DNA of 11,205 nucleotides from DATKEU01 sp035544495 (GCA_035544495.1 DATKEU010000167.1:1-11205), one strand, 5' to 3'; shown: positions 1 through 8,596, numbered from the stretch's first letter. A program made the numbers and translations. The notes: a model not told the origin generated them from the letters alone.

Positions 1-1463
1 AGCCCGACGGCCGCTTTCTGTTCCGCGATCTCGGCAGCCTGAACGGGTCGTTCCTGGGCGGCGAGCGGGTGAACGAACGCGTCCTGCGCGACGGCGACGA
101 GATCATGCTCGGGTCGACGACGCTGAAGTTCCAGGAGCGGACCGCGTCGGAGGCGCTGCTGCAGCGGGTGACGATCGCGCCGTCGGCCACCGAGGCGCTG
201 ATCCGCCAGAAGATCCAGGCCCCGCCGCCGTCGCGCGAGTTCCTGCCCGAGCGCGAGATCTTCGACGTTGAAGTCCTGCGCCGCGACTACGAGAAGCTGC
301 GCCTGGGGCACGAGCTCGGCCGTTCCATCGGGCTCGAGGTCAACCTCGAGCTCTTGCTGGAAAAGATCATCATGAAGGCCTTCGACCTTCTGGCCGCCGA
401 CCGCGGCGTCATCCTGCTGATGGAGGACGGCGTGCCGCGCCCGAAGATCGCCAAGACCCGCGACGGCAAGAACGAGCAGATCGTCCTGTCGACATCGATC
501 CTGAACGAAGTGGTGCAGAACAAGGCGTCGGTGCTGTCGTCGGACGCGACGATGGACAGCCGGTTCTCGGGCGCGCACTCCGTGATCATGCAGGGCATCC
601 GCTCGACCATGACGGTGCCGCTGCTCCACCACGACAAGCTGCTCGGCATCATGCACCTCGACTCGATGATCGCCACCAACGCCTTCACCGAGAAGGACCT
701 GCAGATCTTCGGCGGCATCGCCAGCCAGGCCGCGGTGGCCATCCACAACTCGACGCTGGCGCGCGCCATCGAGCATGAGGCGAAGACGCGCGCCCAATTC
801 CAGCGCCTCCTGTCGCCGAACCTGGTCGAGCAGGTGGTGCAGGGGCGGCTGCAGCTGGAGAAGGGCGGCGCGCTGTCGGAGGTGACCCTGCTGTTCGCGG
901 ACATCCGCGGCTTCACCGCCATGAGCGAGACGCGCGCCCCGCAAGAGATCGTCCGCATGCTGAACGAGTACTTCGAGCTGATGGTGGACGTGATCTTCCG
1001 GCACGAGGGGACGCTGGACAAGTTCGTGGGCGACGAGATCATCGCCCTGTTCGGCGCGCCGGTGGCGCTGCAGAACGCCGAGCTCAAGGCGGTGGAGTGC
1101 GCGCTGGACATGATGCGCGTGCTGTCGGAGTTCAACCGCACGCGCCTGGCCGAGGGGCAGCACGAGATCCGCATCGGCATCGGCATCAACACCGGCACCG
1201 TCGTCACCGGCGCCATCGGCAGCTCGCGCGCGCTGCAGTACACGGCCATCGGCGACGCCGTCAACACGGCGTCGCGCCTGTGCAGCGTGGCCCTGGCCGG
1301 TCAGGTGATCCTCTCCGACGCCACCTACCGCAAGGTCGCCGGCGGCATCTCCGCCGTCCCCCTGCCGCCCATGCGCCTCAAGGGCAAGACCGAGGAGCTG
1401 CGCCTCTACAACGCCGTCGCCACCCGCCACCACCCGACCTGGGCGTCCGAAAAAACGGGCTGA
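1..1463 (+). CDS. FHA-GAF-class III adenylate cyclase (5' truncated by window edge)
   Basis: The frame is already open at base 3 and reads the end of an FHA domain (DLGSLNGSFLGGERVNERVL), so the true start lies outside the window; the GTG at 69 is internal to that domain. Numbered from 69, a GAF sensor domain covers about residues 80-225. A helical linker (RLLSPNLVEQVV) then leads into a class III nucleotidyl cyclase domain, about 270-455. Catalytic residues are all visible: metal-binding D278 (FADIRGF) and D322 (KFVGDE), purine-specifying K318 and T392 (QYTAIGDAVN), and transition-state N399 and R403. The Lys/Thr pair is typical of class IIIb adenylate cyclases, so ATP to cAMP is expected. 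FHA domains bind phosphothreonine, which suggests control by Ser/Thr kinases; the GAF ligand is unknown. No membrane segment is visible in the part present. The next gene has the same direction, 131 bases downstream. Confidence 0.93.
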   Translation, partial: PDGRFLFRDLGSLNGSFLGGERVNERVLRDGDEIMLGSTTLKFQERTASEALLQRVTIAPSATEALIRQKIQAPPPSREFLPEREIFDVEVLRRDYEKLRLGHELGRSIGLEVNLELLLEKIIMKAFDLLAADRGVILLMEDGVPRPKIAKTRDGKNEQIVLSTSILNEVVQNKASVLSSDATMDSRFSGAHSVIMQGIRSTMTVPLLHHDKLLGIMHLDSMIATNAFTEKDLQIFGGIASQAAVAIHNSTLARAIEHEAKTRAQFQRLLSPNLVEQVVQGRLQLEKGGALSEVTLLFADIRGFTAMSETRAPQEIVRMLNEYFELMVDVIFRHEGTLDKFVGDEIIALFGAPVALQNAELKAVECALDMMRVLSEFNRTRLAEGQHEIRIGIGINTGTVVTGAIGSSRALQYTAIGDAVNTASRLCSVALAGQVILSDATYRKVAGGISAVPLPPMRLKGKTEELRLYNAVATRHHPTWASEKTG

Positions 1464-1533
1464 CGGACTCTCCGGCACCAGCGGACAGTGCCGCGCCGTG
1501 TCGGTCGCCGTCGCCGTCGGCCCGCGGGGAAGT

Positions 1534-1642
1534 TTGACGACTGGTTGACGATTTCCGCGACCTGCGTCAGAGTGGTTGACGAAAGGTTTACGATATGAGA
1601 CGGCCGAAGGGCCTCCGCCGGAATGGTAAACCGGATCGTCAA
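1534..1642. promoter_or_regulatory. Cluster of TTGACGA-type repeats around the start of the wHTH-ATPase gene
   Basis: TTGACGA occurs at 1534-1540, 1545-1551 and 1576-1582, and TTTACGA at 1587-1593. The starts are 11, 31 and 11 bases apart, so two pairs each have one-helical-turn spacing. Just inside the gene, TGGTAAA (1624-1630) and TCGTCAA (1636-1642) form the same motif in inverted orientation: read on the minus strand they give TTGACGATCCGGTTTACC, compared with TTGACGAAAGGTTTAC upstream. The arrangement looks like operator sites covering the promoter and start codon. Autoregulation by the encoded winged-helix domain is an inference. TTGAC also resembles a -35 box, so one copy may be a promoter element. 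Confidence 0.5.
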
Positions 1643-2683
1643 GTTCCCGTGTCGGCGGTCATCGAACGGCTGGCGCGCCGGGGACGCTGGTTCACCGTGC
1701 GGGACATCGCCGAGGCCGCGGGCGTCAGCCGCCAAGCCGCGCATCGGCCGCTCGCCCGCTGGCGCCAAGACGGCGCGCTGATCAGCGACGGAAAAGGGCG
1801 CGCCACCCGTTATCGCGGCGTCGCGGCGACCGTGACCGTTCAGGAAGGGCGCACGCTGGTCGCGCAGGCCGAATTCGACCGGAGCTACCCGTTGGCGGGC
1901 CTGGCCGAAGACGCCGTCTGGCACGACGTCGATACGCGCCTCCGCCGACTGTCCTCGCCCATCTTCAGGAACGCGCGCTCCATCATGCAGTACGCGTTGA
2001 CCGAGATGGTGAACAACTCCATCGATCACTCCGGTGCGCGGCAGGTGCGCGTTCGGGCGGGCGCCGACGAACGACGCGCGTGGTTCGAGGTCGAGGACGG
2101 GGGCGTCGGCGCCTTCGAACGGATGCGGGAGGGGCTCGGGTTGGCCGATCCCCTGGCTGGCCTGCAGGAGATATCGAAGGGCAAGCGCACCACGCAGCCG
2201 GCTCGTCACAGCGGAGAGGGTCTCTTTTTCACCTCCAAGATCGCGGACGAGTTCGAGTTGGTGGCCAACGGGCTGCGCTGGGTGGTCGACAACCGCCGCG
2301 ACGACCAGGCGGTGGGGACGGCGCCGCGCCGCCCGGGGACCACCGTCCGCTTCGAGGTGGCCAGCGATAAGCGTGAGCGCCTGGAGGATGTCTTTGCCCG
2401 CTACACGCACGATTTCGAGTTCGACACCACGCGCACCGTCGTCAAGCTGTTCTCCTATGGCGTCCGCTTCGTCGCCCGCTCAGAAGCCAGGCGTCTTCTC
2501 GACGACCTCGCGCGTTTCCGTCACGTGATCCTGGACTTCGCCGGCGTGGAATCCGTGGGCCAGGGGTTCGTCGACGAGGTCTTCCGCGTCTGGGCGGGGG
2601 CACACCCCGAGGTGGAGCTGACGGCGGAGAACATGTCGGCCCCCGTGGCCTTCATGGTCGGCCGCGCCCGCGGCCCGTCGTGA
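1595..2683 (+). CDS. Winged-helix / GHKL ATPase / STAS-like (DUF4325-type) regulator
   Basis: A 362-residue soluble protein with three parts. Residues about 15-78 form a winged helix-turn-helix (FTVRDIAEAAGVSRQAAHRPLARW). Residues about 125-255 form a histidine-kinase-like ATPase fold: N-box E137/N140/N141 (EMVNNSIDHS), G1 box D168-G172 (EDGGVG) and G2 box 207-209 (HSGEGLFFTSK). Residues about 275-358 form a STAS-like alpha/beta domain with GQGFVDE, as in DUF4325. There is no phospho-accepting His domain, so it is not a classical histidine kinase. It resembles an anti-sigma-type kinase module and its antagonist-type domain joined in one chain behind a DNA-binding domain. At the position where SpoIIAA-like antagonists carry the phosphorylated Ser, this protein has G322-Q323-G324, so Ser phosphorylation there looks unlikely. 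The ATG at 1595 is preceded by AAAGG at 1582-1586. Its 3' end converges on the oxidoreductase gene with 18 bases between stops. Domain calls are firm; cellular role is unknown. Confidence 0.88.
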   Translation: MRRPKGLRRNGKPDRQVPVSAVIERLARRGRWFTVRDIAEAAGVSRQAAHRPLARWRQDGALISDGKGRATRYRGVAATVTVQEGRTLVAQAEFDRSYPLAGLAEDAVWHDVDTRLRRLSSPIFRNARSIMQYALTEMVNNSIDHSGARQVRVRAGADERRAWFEVEDGGVGAFERMREGLGLADPLAGLQEISKGKRTTQPARHSGEGLFFTSKIADEFELVANGLRWVVDNRRDDQAVGTAPRRPGTTVRFEVASDKRERLEDVFARYTHDFEFDTTRTVVKLFSYGVRFVARSEARRLLDDLARFRHVILDFAGVESVGQGFVDEVFRVWAGAHPEVELTAENMSAPVAFMVGRARGPS

Positions 2684-2701
2684 TCGTGATGCGCGCTCTC
2701 T

Positions 2702-5700
2702 CTAGACCAGCGCCAGCGGGTGCCTGGCCAGGATGTGGCGGACCCAGCGGTCGGTCAGCTTCTCTTGCACGGTGTTCTGGCGCAGGCGCGCGCCGAGATT
2801 TTTCCAGTCGACGCGGTCTTGAAGTTGATCCTGGTTCGAGCAGCTGAAGACGACGACCTCCTTGCCGGTCACCGGGTCGACGTGCTTCTGCAGGCACTGG
2901 GCGCAGATCTCCTTCATCATGCACTGCATGGGAGAGTTGATCGACGCGATGGCCACGTGCTCGGGGTGCAGGTGCGGCGCCAGCAGCGCGTGGCGCGCGC
3001 GCTGGATCGCCGCCATCATGCCGTTGCTGCCGATGGCGATGATGCGGCTGCACGACGACAGCGGGATCACCACCTCGCCCAGCGCCCCGCGCGCGTAGGC
3101 GTCCATCGCCTGCACGATGTTGCCGCGGAAGACGAGATCCTGCGGCCGGTGCGTCTCGGGCAGCTCGCCCTCGTCGACGCTCCAGATCACCTGGTCGGTG
3201 GCGGTCTCGATCTCCTCGACCTTGTAGATGTCGTCCTTGCGCTTGTACCCGGCGAAGTAGAGAACGCGGCTGCCGGCGTCGCGCATCGCCCGCGCGATCG
3301 AGAACAGCACCGCGTTGCCGAGTCCGCCGCCGCACAGCACGACCGACTGCTGGGCCGGGATCTCCGTCGGCGTCCCGGTCGGCCCCATCACCACCACCGG
3401 CTCGCCGGGCGCCAGCGCCGCGCACAGGCGCGAGCTGCCGCCCATCTCGAGCACGATCATCGACAGCAGGCCCTCTTTCTCGTCGACCCACGCCCCGGTC
3501 AGCGCCATCCCCTCCATCTGCAGGCGGCTCGGGCCGTGCGCGCGGTCCGACGCCGGCAGCGCGGGCGCCAGGCTCTCGTAGTTCTGCAGGCGGAAGAACT
3601 GGCCGGGCTCGAACTGGCGGGCGGCGGCCGGCGCGCGCACCACCACCTCGACGATCGTCGCCGTGAGGCGGTTCACCTTCACCACCGTGGCGCGCAGCTC
3701 GTGGTCCAGCTTGGCGCCCAGCGCGCGCCAGGCGGCATCGCGCGCCGGCTGGTCCTCGGGGCGCAGCGCGCGCAGCTCGGGCTCGAACAGCGCCACGACG
3801 TGCGGGTAGCCGTGCTTGGCCGACGACATCGCCTTGACCACCGAGCCGGCGTAGGCGGGATGGTTGTCGCCGTAGAAGCTGACCAGCTTGCCGCCGCGAT
3901 TCATCGACGTGAAGAAGCCGACCTCGCCGGCGGCGGGCGGCACCAGCGCCAGCTTGCCGCTGCCGTCGCGCACGGCCTTGAAGCTGCGGAATGCCCTCGC
4001 CTTGGGATCGATCTCGAACGATCCCTCGCGCTCGCGCTCGTACGTGATGTTCGGCTGCGTGCCGGCGGCGACGAACAGGCTGCGCACGGGCAGCGTGATG
4101 TGCTCGCCCGTCGGCGCCAGCATGCCGTTCTGGTCGGCCAGCTTCTCGAACACCACCGCCTCGACGGCGCCGTGCACGTCCGCGACGCAGCGGATGGGCG
4201 ACAGCTTCTCGACGAAGCGCACGCCCTCCTCGAAGAACTTGGAGATCTCCTCGTGGTTCAGGCGGTAAGCGGGCGAATCCTGCATCGTGCGCCGATAGAC
4301 CAGCGAGACGCCGCCCCACGCGTCGATGAGCGGCGCGAAGTCCGGCTCCTCGCCGGCCGCCGCGGCGCGCACCCGTTCGGCGCGGACGGCGCGACCGTGA
4401 GCCAGGAACTCGCGCGCGACCTCGGCCTCCTCGGCGTCGTACATCGCCAGGAGCGCGTCGTCTCCCCCCGCGTCGCCGCCGCTGTCGCCGGCCAGCGTCT
4501 CCCAGCGCTCGAGAAACTTTTCGACCTGCACCGGGTAATACGCCGCCACCTCCGTGGTGGTGTCGATGCCGGTCAAGCCGCCGCCGATCACCACCGCCGG
4601 CAGGCGCACCTGCAGGTTCGCCAGCGAATCCTTCTTGAACCCGCCCGTCAGCTGCAAGGCCATCAGGAAGTCCGACGCCTTCCGCACGCCGCGAATCAGG
4701 TTGTTCTCCATGTCGATGATGGTCGGCTTGCCGGCCCCGGCCGCCAGCGCGACGTGATCGAAGCCGAGGTGAAAGGCGTCGTCGGCGTCCAGCGTGCCGC
4801 CGAACCGCACGCCGCCGTAGGCGCGGAACGTCGCCCGCCGGGCCAGCGCCAGGTGAATCGTCGTCAGGAAGTTCTTGTCCCAGCGAACGGTGATCCCGTA
4901 TTCGGCCACGCCGCCGAAGCCGCCCAGGATGCGATCTTCAAGCGGGCTCTCGATGTCCTCGAAGCGCTCCAGCGCGCGCGGCGGCCACGCGTCGGCGCCC
5001 AGCAGATCCGCCGGCAACGGCTCGATCTTGAGGCCGTCGACGCCGACGACGCCGAAGCCCTCGTTCACCAGGTGATGCGACAGCGTGTACCCGGCCGGCC
5101 CCAGGCCGACCACCAGCACGTTCTTGCCGTTGTAGGGCAGCGCGTGCGGCCGGCGGCGGTTGAGCGGGTTCCAGCGCGCGAGCAGCGAGTAGATCTCGAA
5201 CCCGTGCGGCATGGCCAGCACGTCGGTCAGCGTGGCCGTCTCCGTCTGCGGGATGTTGACCGGCTCCTGCTTCTGGAAGACGCAACCCTTCATGCAGTCG
5301 TTGCAGATGCGGTGCCCGGTGCCCGGCAGCATCGGGTTGTCGATGCAGATCAGGGCCAGCGCGCCCAGCGAATCGCCGCCCTTCTTGAGGACGTGCATCT
5401 CGCTGATGCGCTCGTCGAGCGGGCAGCCCTTGAGCGGCACGCCGAGCGGGTTCTTCTTCAGGGCGCCCTGCTTGTCACGCAGGCCGTGCGAGCAGGAGTC
5501 CTTCTCGCGATCGTGGCAGTAAAGACAGTAGTCGACCTCGTTCGCGATCTGGCGCGGCGACATGCGCTGGTCGGTCAGCGCGAAGCCGTCGCGGCGCCGC
5601 CGGTGCTCGGCGGGGCCCTCCATCAGGTTGGCCAGGCGCTCGCTCGGGCGGCGCAGCGGCACCAGGTGCTCGAACTCCAGCGCGTGCGGCGCGTGCAGCG

Positions 5701-6424
5701 ACACCCAGCCGGCAATCGGCGCCCGCGCCTCGGCGTCGAAGCGGTGCACGGCCGCGAAGCGTTCCAGCGTGTCCAGCAGCGCGCGCACGCCGCCGAGGTC
5801 GGCCGCGATGCTGCCGCGCAGGCGCACCGCGATCTGCTCGAGGCGATCGCTGACCGCCGCCGGCACGGGATCGGTGGTCTGCCCCTCGGCCAGCTTGCGG
5901 TACGGCTCCTCGATGTCCAGCAGCGCGCCGGTGACGCGGGCGACGGTCAGCTCCTCGTCACCGCCCGCGACCAGCTCCGGAAACGCCGCCGCCGCCAGCG
6001 CCTGCGCCTCGGCCCGCAGCAGCGCCGCCTTCTCGACCGTCGCCGCCCCCGCCGGCCAGGCCGACGCGGGGTACTTCTTCGCGGCGCGACGGAGAACGAA
6101 CTCCTTCCAGCGAAACACCGCCGCCTCGCGCGCCGCCTGATCCAGCAGCGCCGCGCGCGACGGCTCGGCGCTGAAGAGCCGCGCCACGAACGCCGACAGC
6201 CCGCGCGCGACGGCGATCAAAAGCTCGGACTCGTCCGGCTTGGGCAGCGTCAGCGTACCGGCGCGGTAGGCCTCGAAGCGTTCCGCCAGCGCCGGTTCCA
6301 CCGCCGCCAGATCGGCGCGAAAGCGCACGTCCAGCGCCGCCAGCTGCGCCGGATCGAACAGATCGGCGAAGTGGAACCCAGGGATCCCCAGCGCAAAGTT
6401 CCGCTCGGACCGGAAGGGAACCAC
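2702..6424 (-). CDS. Single-chain Nfn-like FAD/Fe-S pyridine nucleotide oxidoreductase (GltD/NfnB-like + PyrK/NfnA-like)
   Basis: A 1240-residue cytoplasmic protein. Residues 1-290 are helix-rich, without a recognised domain. Residues about 295-400 hold a cysteine-rich Fe-S region: C300, C303, C311, C334 (GCPLDERISEMH) and C374, C377, C381 (CNDCMKGCVFQ). This matches the N-terminal cluster domain of glutamate synthase small subunits. Residues about 432-800 form a two-dinucleotide-fold flavoprotein (VVGLGPAGY at 438-446; VVIGGGLTGID at 611-621; VAAGTQPN at 785-792). Residues about 905-1150 form an FNR/PyrK-like module with PGQFFRLQNY (940-949) and a CGGGLGNAVL nucleotide site (1031-1040). A [2Fe-2S] site follows with C1168, C1174, C1177 and C1195. 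The two halves correspond to the two subunits of NfnAB and of related NADPH/NADH-ferredoxin enzymes. Electron transfer between pyridine nucleotides and a low-potential carrier is therefore likely, and bifurcation is possible but unproven. GTG 6424 is the only ATG/GTG near the 5' end. It probably shares a transcript with the moeB-like gene 100 bases upstream. Confidence 0.9.
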   Translation of the reverse strand: MVPFRSERNFALGIPGFHFADLFDPAQLAALDVRFRADLAAVEPALAERFEAYRAGTLTLPKPDESELLIAVARGLSAFVARLFSAEPSRAALLDQAAREAAVFRWKEFVLRRAAKKYPASAWPAGAATVEKAALLRAEAQALAAAAFPELVAGGDEELTVARVTGALLDIEEPYRKLAEGQTTDPVPAAVSDRLEQIAVRLRGSIAADLGGVRALLDTLERFAAVHRFDAEARAPIAGWVSLHAPHALEFEHLVPLRRPSERLANLMEGPAEHRRRRDGFALTDQRMSPRQIANEVDYCLYCHDREKDSCSHGLRDKQGALKKNPLGVPLKGCPLDERISEMHVLKKGGDSLGALALICIDNPMLPGTGHRICNDCMKGCVFQKQEPVNIPQTETATLTDVLAMPHGFEIYSLLARWNPLNRRRPHALPYNGKNVLVVGLGPAGYTLSHHLVNEGFGVVGVDGLKIEPLPADLLGADAWPPRALERFEDIESPLEDRILGGFGGVAEYGITVRWDKNFLTTIHLALARRATFRAYGGVRFGGTLDADDAFHLGFDHVALAAGAGKPTIIDMENNLIRGVRKASDFLMALQLTGGFKKDSLANLQVRLPAVVIGGGLTGIDTTTEVAAYYPVQVEKFLERWETLAGDSGGDAGGDDALLAMYDAEEAEVAREFLAHGRAVRAERVRAAAAGEEPDFAPLIDAWGGVSLVYRRTMQDSPAYRLNHEEISKFFEEGVRFVEKLSPIRCVADVHGAVEAVVFEKLADQNGMLAPTGEHITLPVRSLFVAAGTQPNITYEREREGSFEIDPKARAFRSFKAVRDGSGKLALVPPAAGEVGFFTSMNRGGKLVSFYGDNHPAYAGSVVKAMSSAKHGYPHVVALFEPELRALRPEDQPARDAAWRALGAKLDHELRATVVKVNRLTATIVEVVVRAPAAARQFEPGQFFRLQNYESLAPALPASDRAHGPSRLQMEGMALTGAWVDEKEGLLSMIVLEMGGSSRLCAALAPGEPVVVMGPTGTPTEIPAQQSVVLCGGGLGNAVLFSIARAMRDAGSRVLYFAGYKRKDDIYKVEEIETATDQVIWSVDEGELPETHRPQDLVFRGNIVQAMDAYARGALGEVVIPLSSCSRIIAIGSNGMMAAIQRARHALLAPHLHPEHVAIASINSPMQCMMKEICAQCLQKHVDPVTGKEVVVFSCSNQDQLQDRVDWKNLGARLRQNTVQEKLTDRWVRHILARHPLALV

Positions 6425-6524
6425 CCCCTGCCCGCTCGCGAAGCCGAACTTTTCGAACCCGATGCGCTCGACGCCGCCGCCACCGCCGCGGTGAAGGCGG
6501 GCGCGGCCGACATCGAAAGGTTGG

Positions 6525-7718
<1,194 letters not shown>

Positions 7719-7804
7719 GTCGCCGACTCCTGCCGCGTTTGCGTCCCCCTATGATGTCCGGAGCTTGGCCCGGTCACAAAGGCGGGGTTGCGAACGAGGC
7801 GCGC

Positions 7805-7833
7805 ATTCTGTAGGTAAAGCCAGCCCCGATCAA
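7805..7833 (-). promoter_or_regulatory. Candidate promoter for the moeB-oxidoreductase unit
   Basis: On the minus strand, TTGATC (7833-7828) and CAGAAT (7810-7805) are separated by 17 bases. Each matches the sigma-70 consensus at 4 of 6 positions, and the leader would be about 80 bases. The -35 box lies inside the palindrome at 7826-7840. An alternative pair, TTGTGA/CATCAT, lies nearer the gene, so this call is tentative. Confidence 0.3.
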
Positions 7834-7840
7834 GCATCGG
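7826..7840. promoter_or_regulatory. Inverted repeat CCGAT-N5-ATCGG in the divergent promoter region
   Basis: A perfect 5-base inverted repeat, CCGATCAAGCATCGG, lies in the 214-base divergent region between the moeB-like and Fe-S carrier genes. It covers the candidate -35 box of the minus-strand unit, a position suited to a repressor. The same half-sites with a one-base spacer recur at 8513-8523, upstream of the lectin lipoprotein gene. No regulator is identified. Confidence 0.3.
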
Positions 7841-7883
7841 ACATGCAATAGATCCATGACAGGCCCGGCAACGCCTTGCGACG

Positions 7884-7912
7884 TTGTGGCTGCTTGTCAG
7901 GTCCACTATACT
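7884..7912 (+). promoter_or_regulatory. Sigma-70-like promoter of the Fe-S carrier gene
   Basis: TTGTGG at 7884-7889 and TATACT at 7907-7912 are separated by exactly 17 bases; the -10 box matches TATAAT at 5 of 6 positions. Transcription would start near 7919, leaving a leader of about 14 bases that contains the AAGGAG ribosome site (7922-7927). An inverted repeat CAACG-N8-CGTTG (7869-7886) overlaps the -35 box and could be an operator. Confidence 0.55.
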
Positions 7913-7932
7913 TGCCGCGACAAGGAGACACG

Positions 7933-8337
7933 ATGTCAGTAGCGATCACCGACCCGAAGACGACCACGGCAGAGGCCGCCCCCGCACCCGCGCCCGCCGA
8001 TGAGCAGGCGCCCTTGGTAGGTCTGTCCGACAAGGCCGCCGAGAAGGTCAAGGAGATCCGCGGCGAGGAGAACATCGAGGACAGCTATGCGCTGCGACTG
8101 AAGGTCCAGGGCGGTGGCTGCTCGGGCTTCTCGTACGACCTTTTCTTCGACCAGGCTCAGGACAACGACCAGTCGTTCGACGTCAAGGGCGTGAAGCTCA
8201 TCTGCGACCAGATGAGCCTGATGTACCTGGCCGGCACGGAGATCGATTACGTCGAGGGCCTGCACGGCGCCGGGTTCAAGTTCAACAACCCGAACGTCAA
8301 GTCGACCTGCGGCTGCGGCAGCTCCTTCAGCGCCTGA
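7933..8337 (+). CDS. erpA: A-type iron-sulfur carrier (ErpA/IscA/SufA/HesB family)
   Basis: A 134-residue cytoplasmic protein of the A-type carrier family, which binds Fe-S clusters from the assembly scaffold and hands them to apo-enzymes. The three conserved ligands are C63 (GGGCSGFSY) and C126/C128 (CGCGSSF), with the family sequence between them (FNNPNVKSTCGCG near the end). About 25 Ala/Pro/Thr-rich residues precede the fold and are likely disordered; A-type carriers are usually nearer 110 residues. The ATG at 7933 is chosen because AAGGAG (7922-7927) sits 5 bases upstream; the open frame extends back to 7876, but that extension would overlap the promoter. It is divergent from the moeB-like and oxidoreductase genes, which include a plausible client with several Fe-S clusters. 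ErpA, IscA and SufA cannot be told apart from sequence alone here. Confidence 0.92.
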   Translation: MSVAITDPKTTTAEAAPAPAPADEQAPLVGLSDKAAEKVKEIRGEENIEDSYALRLKVQGGGCSGFSYDLFFDQAQDNDQSFDVKGVKLICDQMSLMYLAGTEIDYVEGLHGAGFKFNNPNVKSTCGCGSSFSA

Positions 8338-8369
8338 ACGACCTGCCGATGTGATTCCGTCGAGGTTCT

Positions 8370-8411
8370 GCGCCCGGGCTGGTTCCCGGACGCGGTACTT
8401 CGAATTTTTTT
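8370..8411 (+). terminator. Possible terminator downstream of the Fe-S carrier gene
   Basis: GCGCCCGGG (8370-8378) pairs with CCCGGACGC (8385-8393) through one C-A mismatch around a 6-base loop, and seven Ts follow at 8405-8411. The 11 bases between stem and T-run are more than a classical intrinsic terminator allows. An alternative longer pairing joins 8381-8391 with 8417-8427 and places the T-run in the loop. Confidence 0.35.
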
Positions 8412-8596
8412 GTTCCGTTCGGGACCCTGCGGGCGTCACCTGGACGTCGTCGTCGACAAGATGACGTCACGTGGTCGGTGGCAATGACCGCCTGCGCGGC
8501 GTGTGCGGCGGCCCGATAATCGGTCGGCCAGCCGAGATTTTCGTGCTCCGTTGCGCTCGGCATCCCGGCGCCGGTCGGTCTGGCCGCGCATTCGGG

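Noticed and set aside
1406..2410. 334-codon minus-strand frame opposite the wHTH-ATPase gene
   Set aside because: Antisense to a protein with clear ATPase motifs; no recognisable domain of its own.
1595..2683. Sensor histidine kinase call for the wHTH-ATPase protein
   Set aside because: There is no dimerisation/phospho-acceptor His domain and no sensor region; only the GHKL ATP-binding fold is shared.
2652..4319. 555-codon minus-strand open frame overlapping the oxidoreductase in another frame
   Set aside because: A shifted frame of the same strand with Arg/Gly/Ala-biased composition and no domain; a shadow.
7876..7932. N-terminal extension of the Fe-S carrier gene to 7876
   Set aside because: It would run through a good -35/-10 promoter. 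The ATG at 7933 has a well-spaced AAGGAG and gives a family-like protein.
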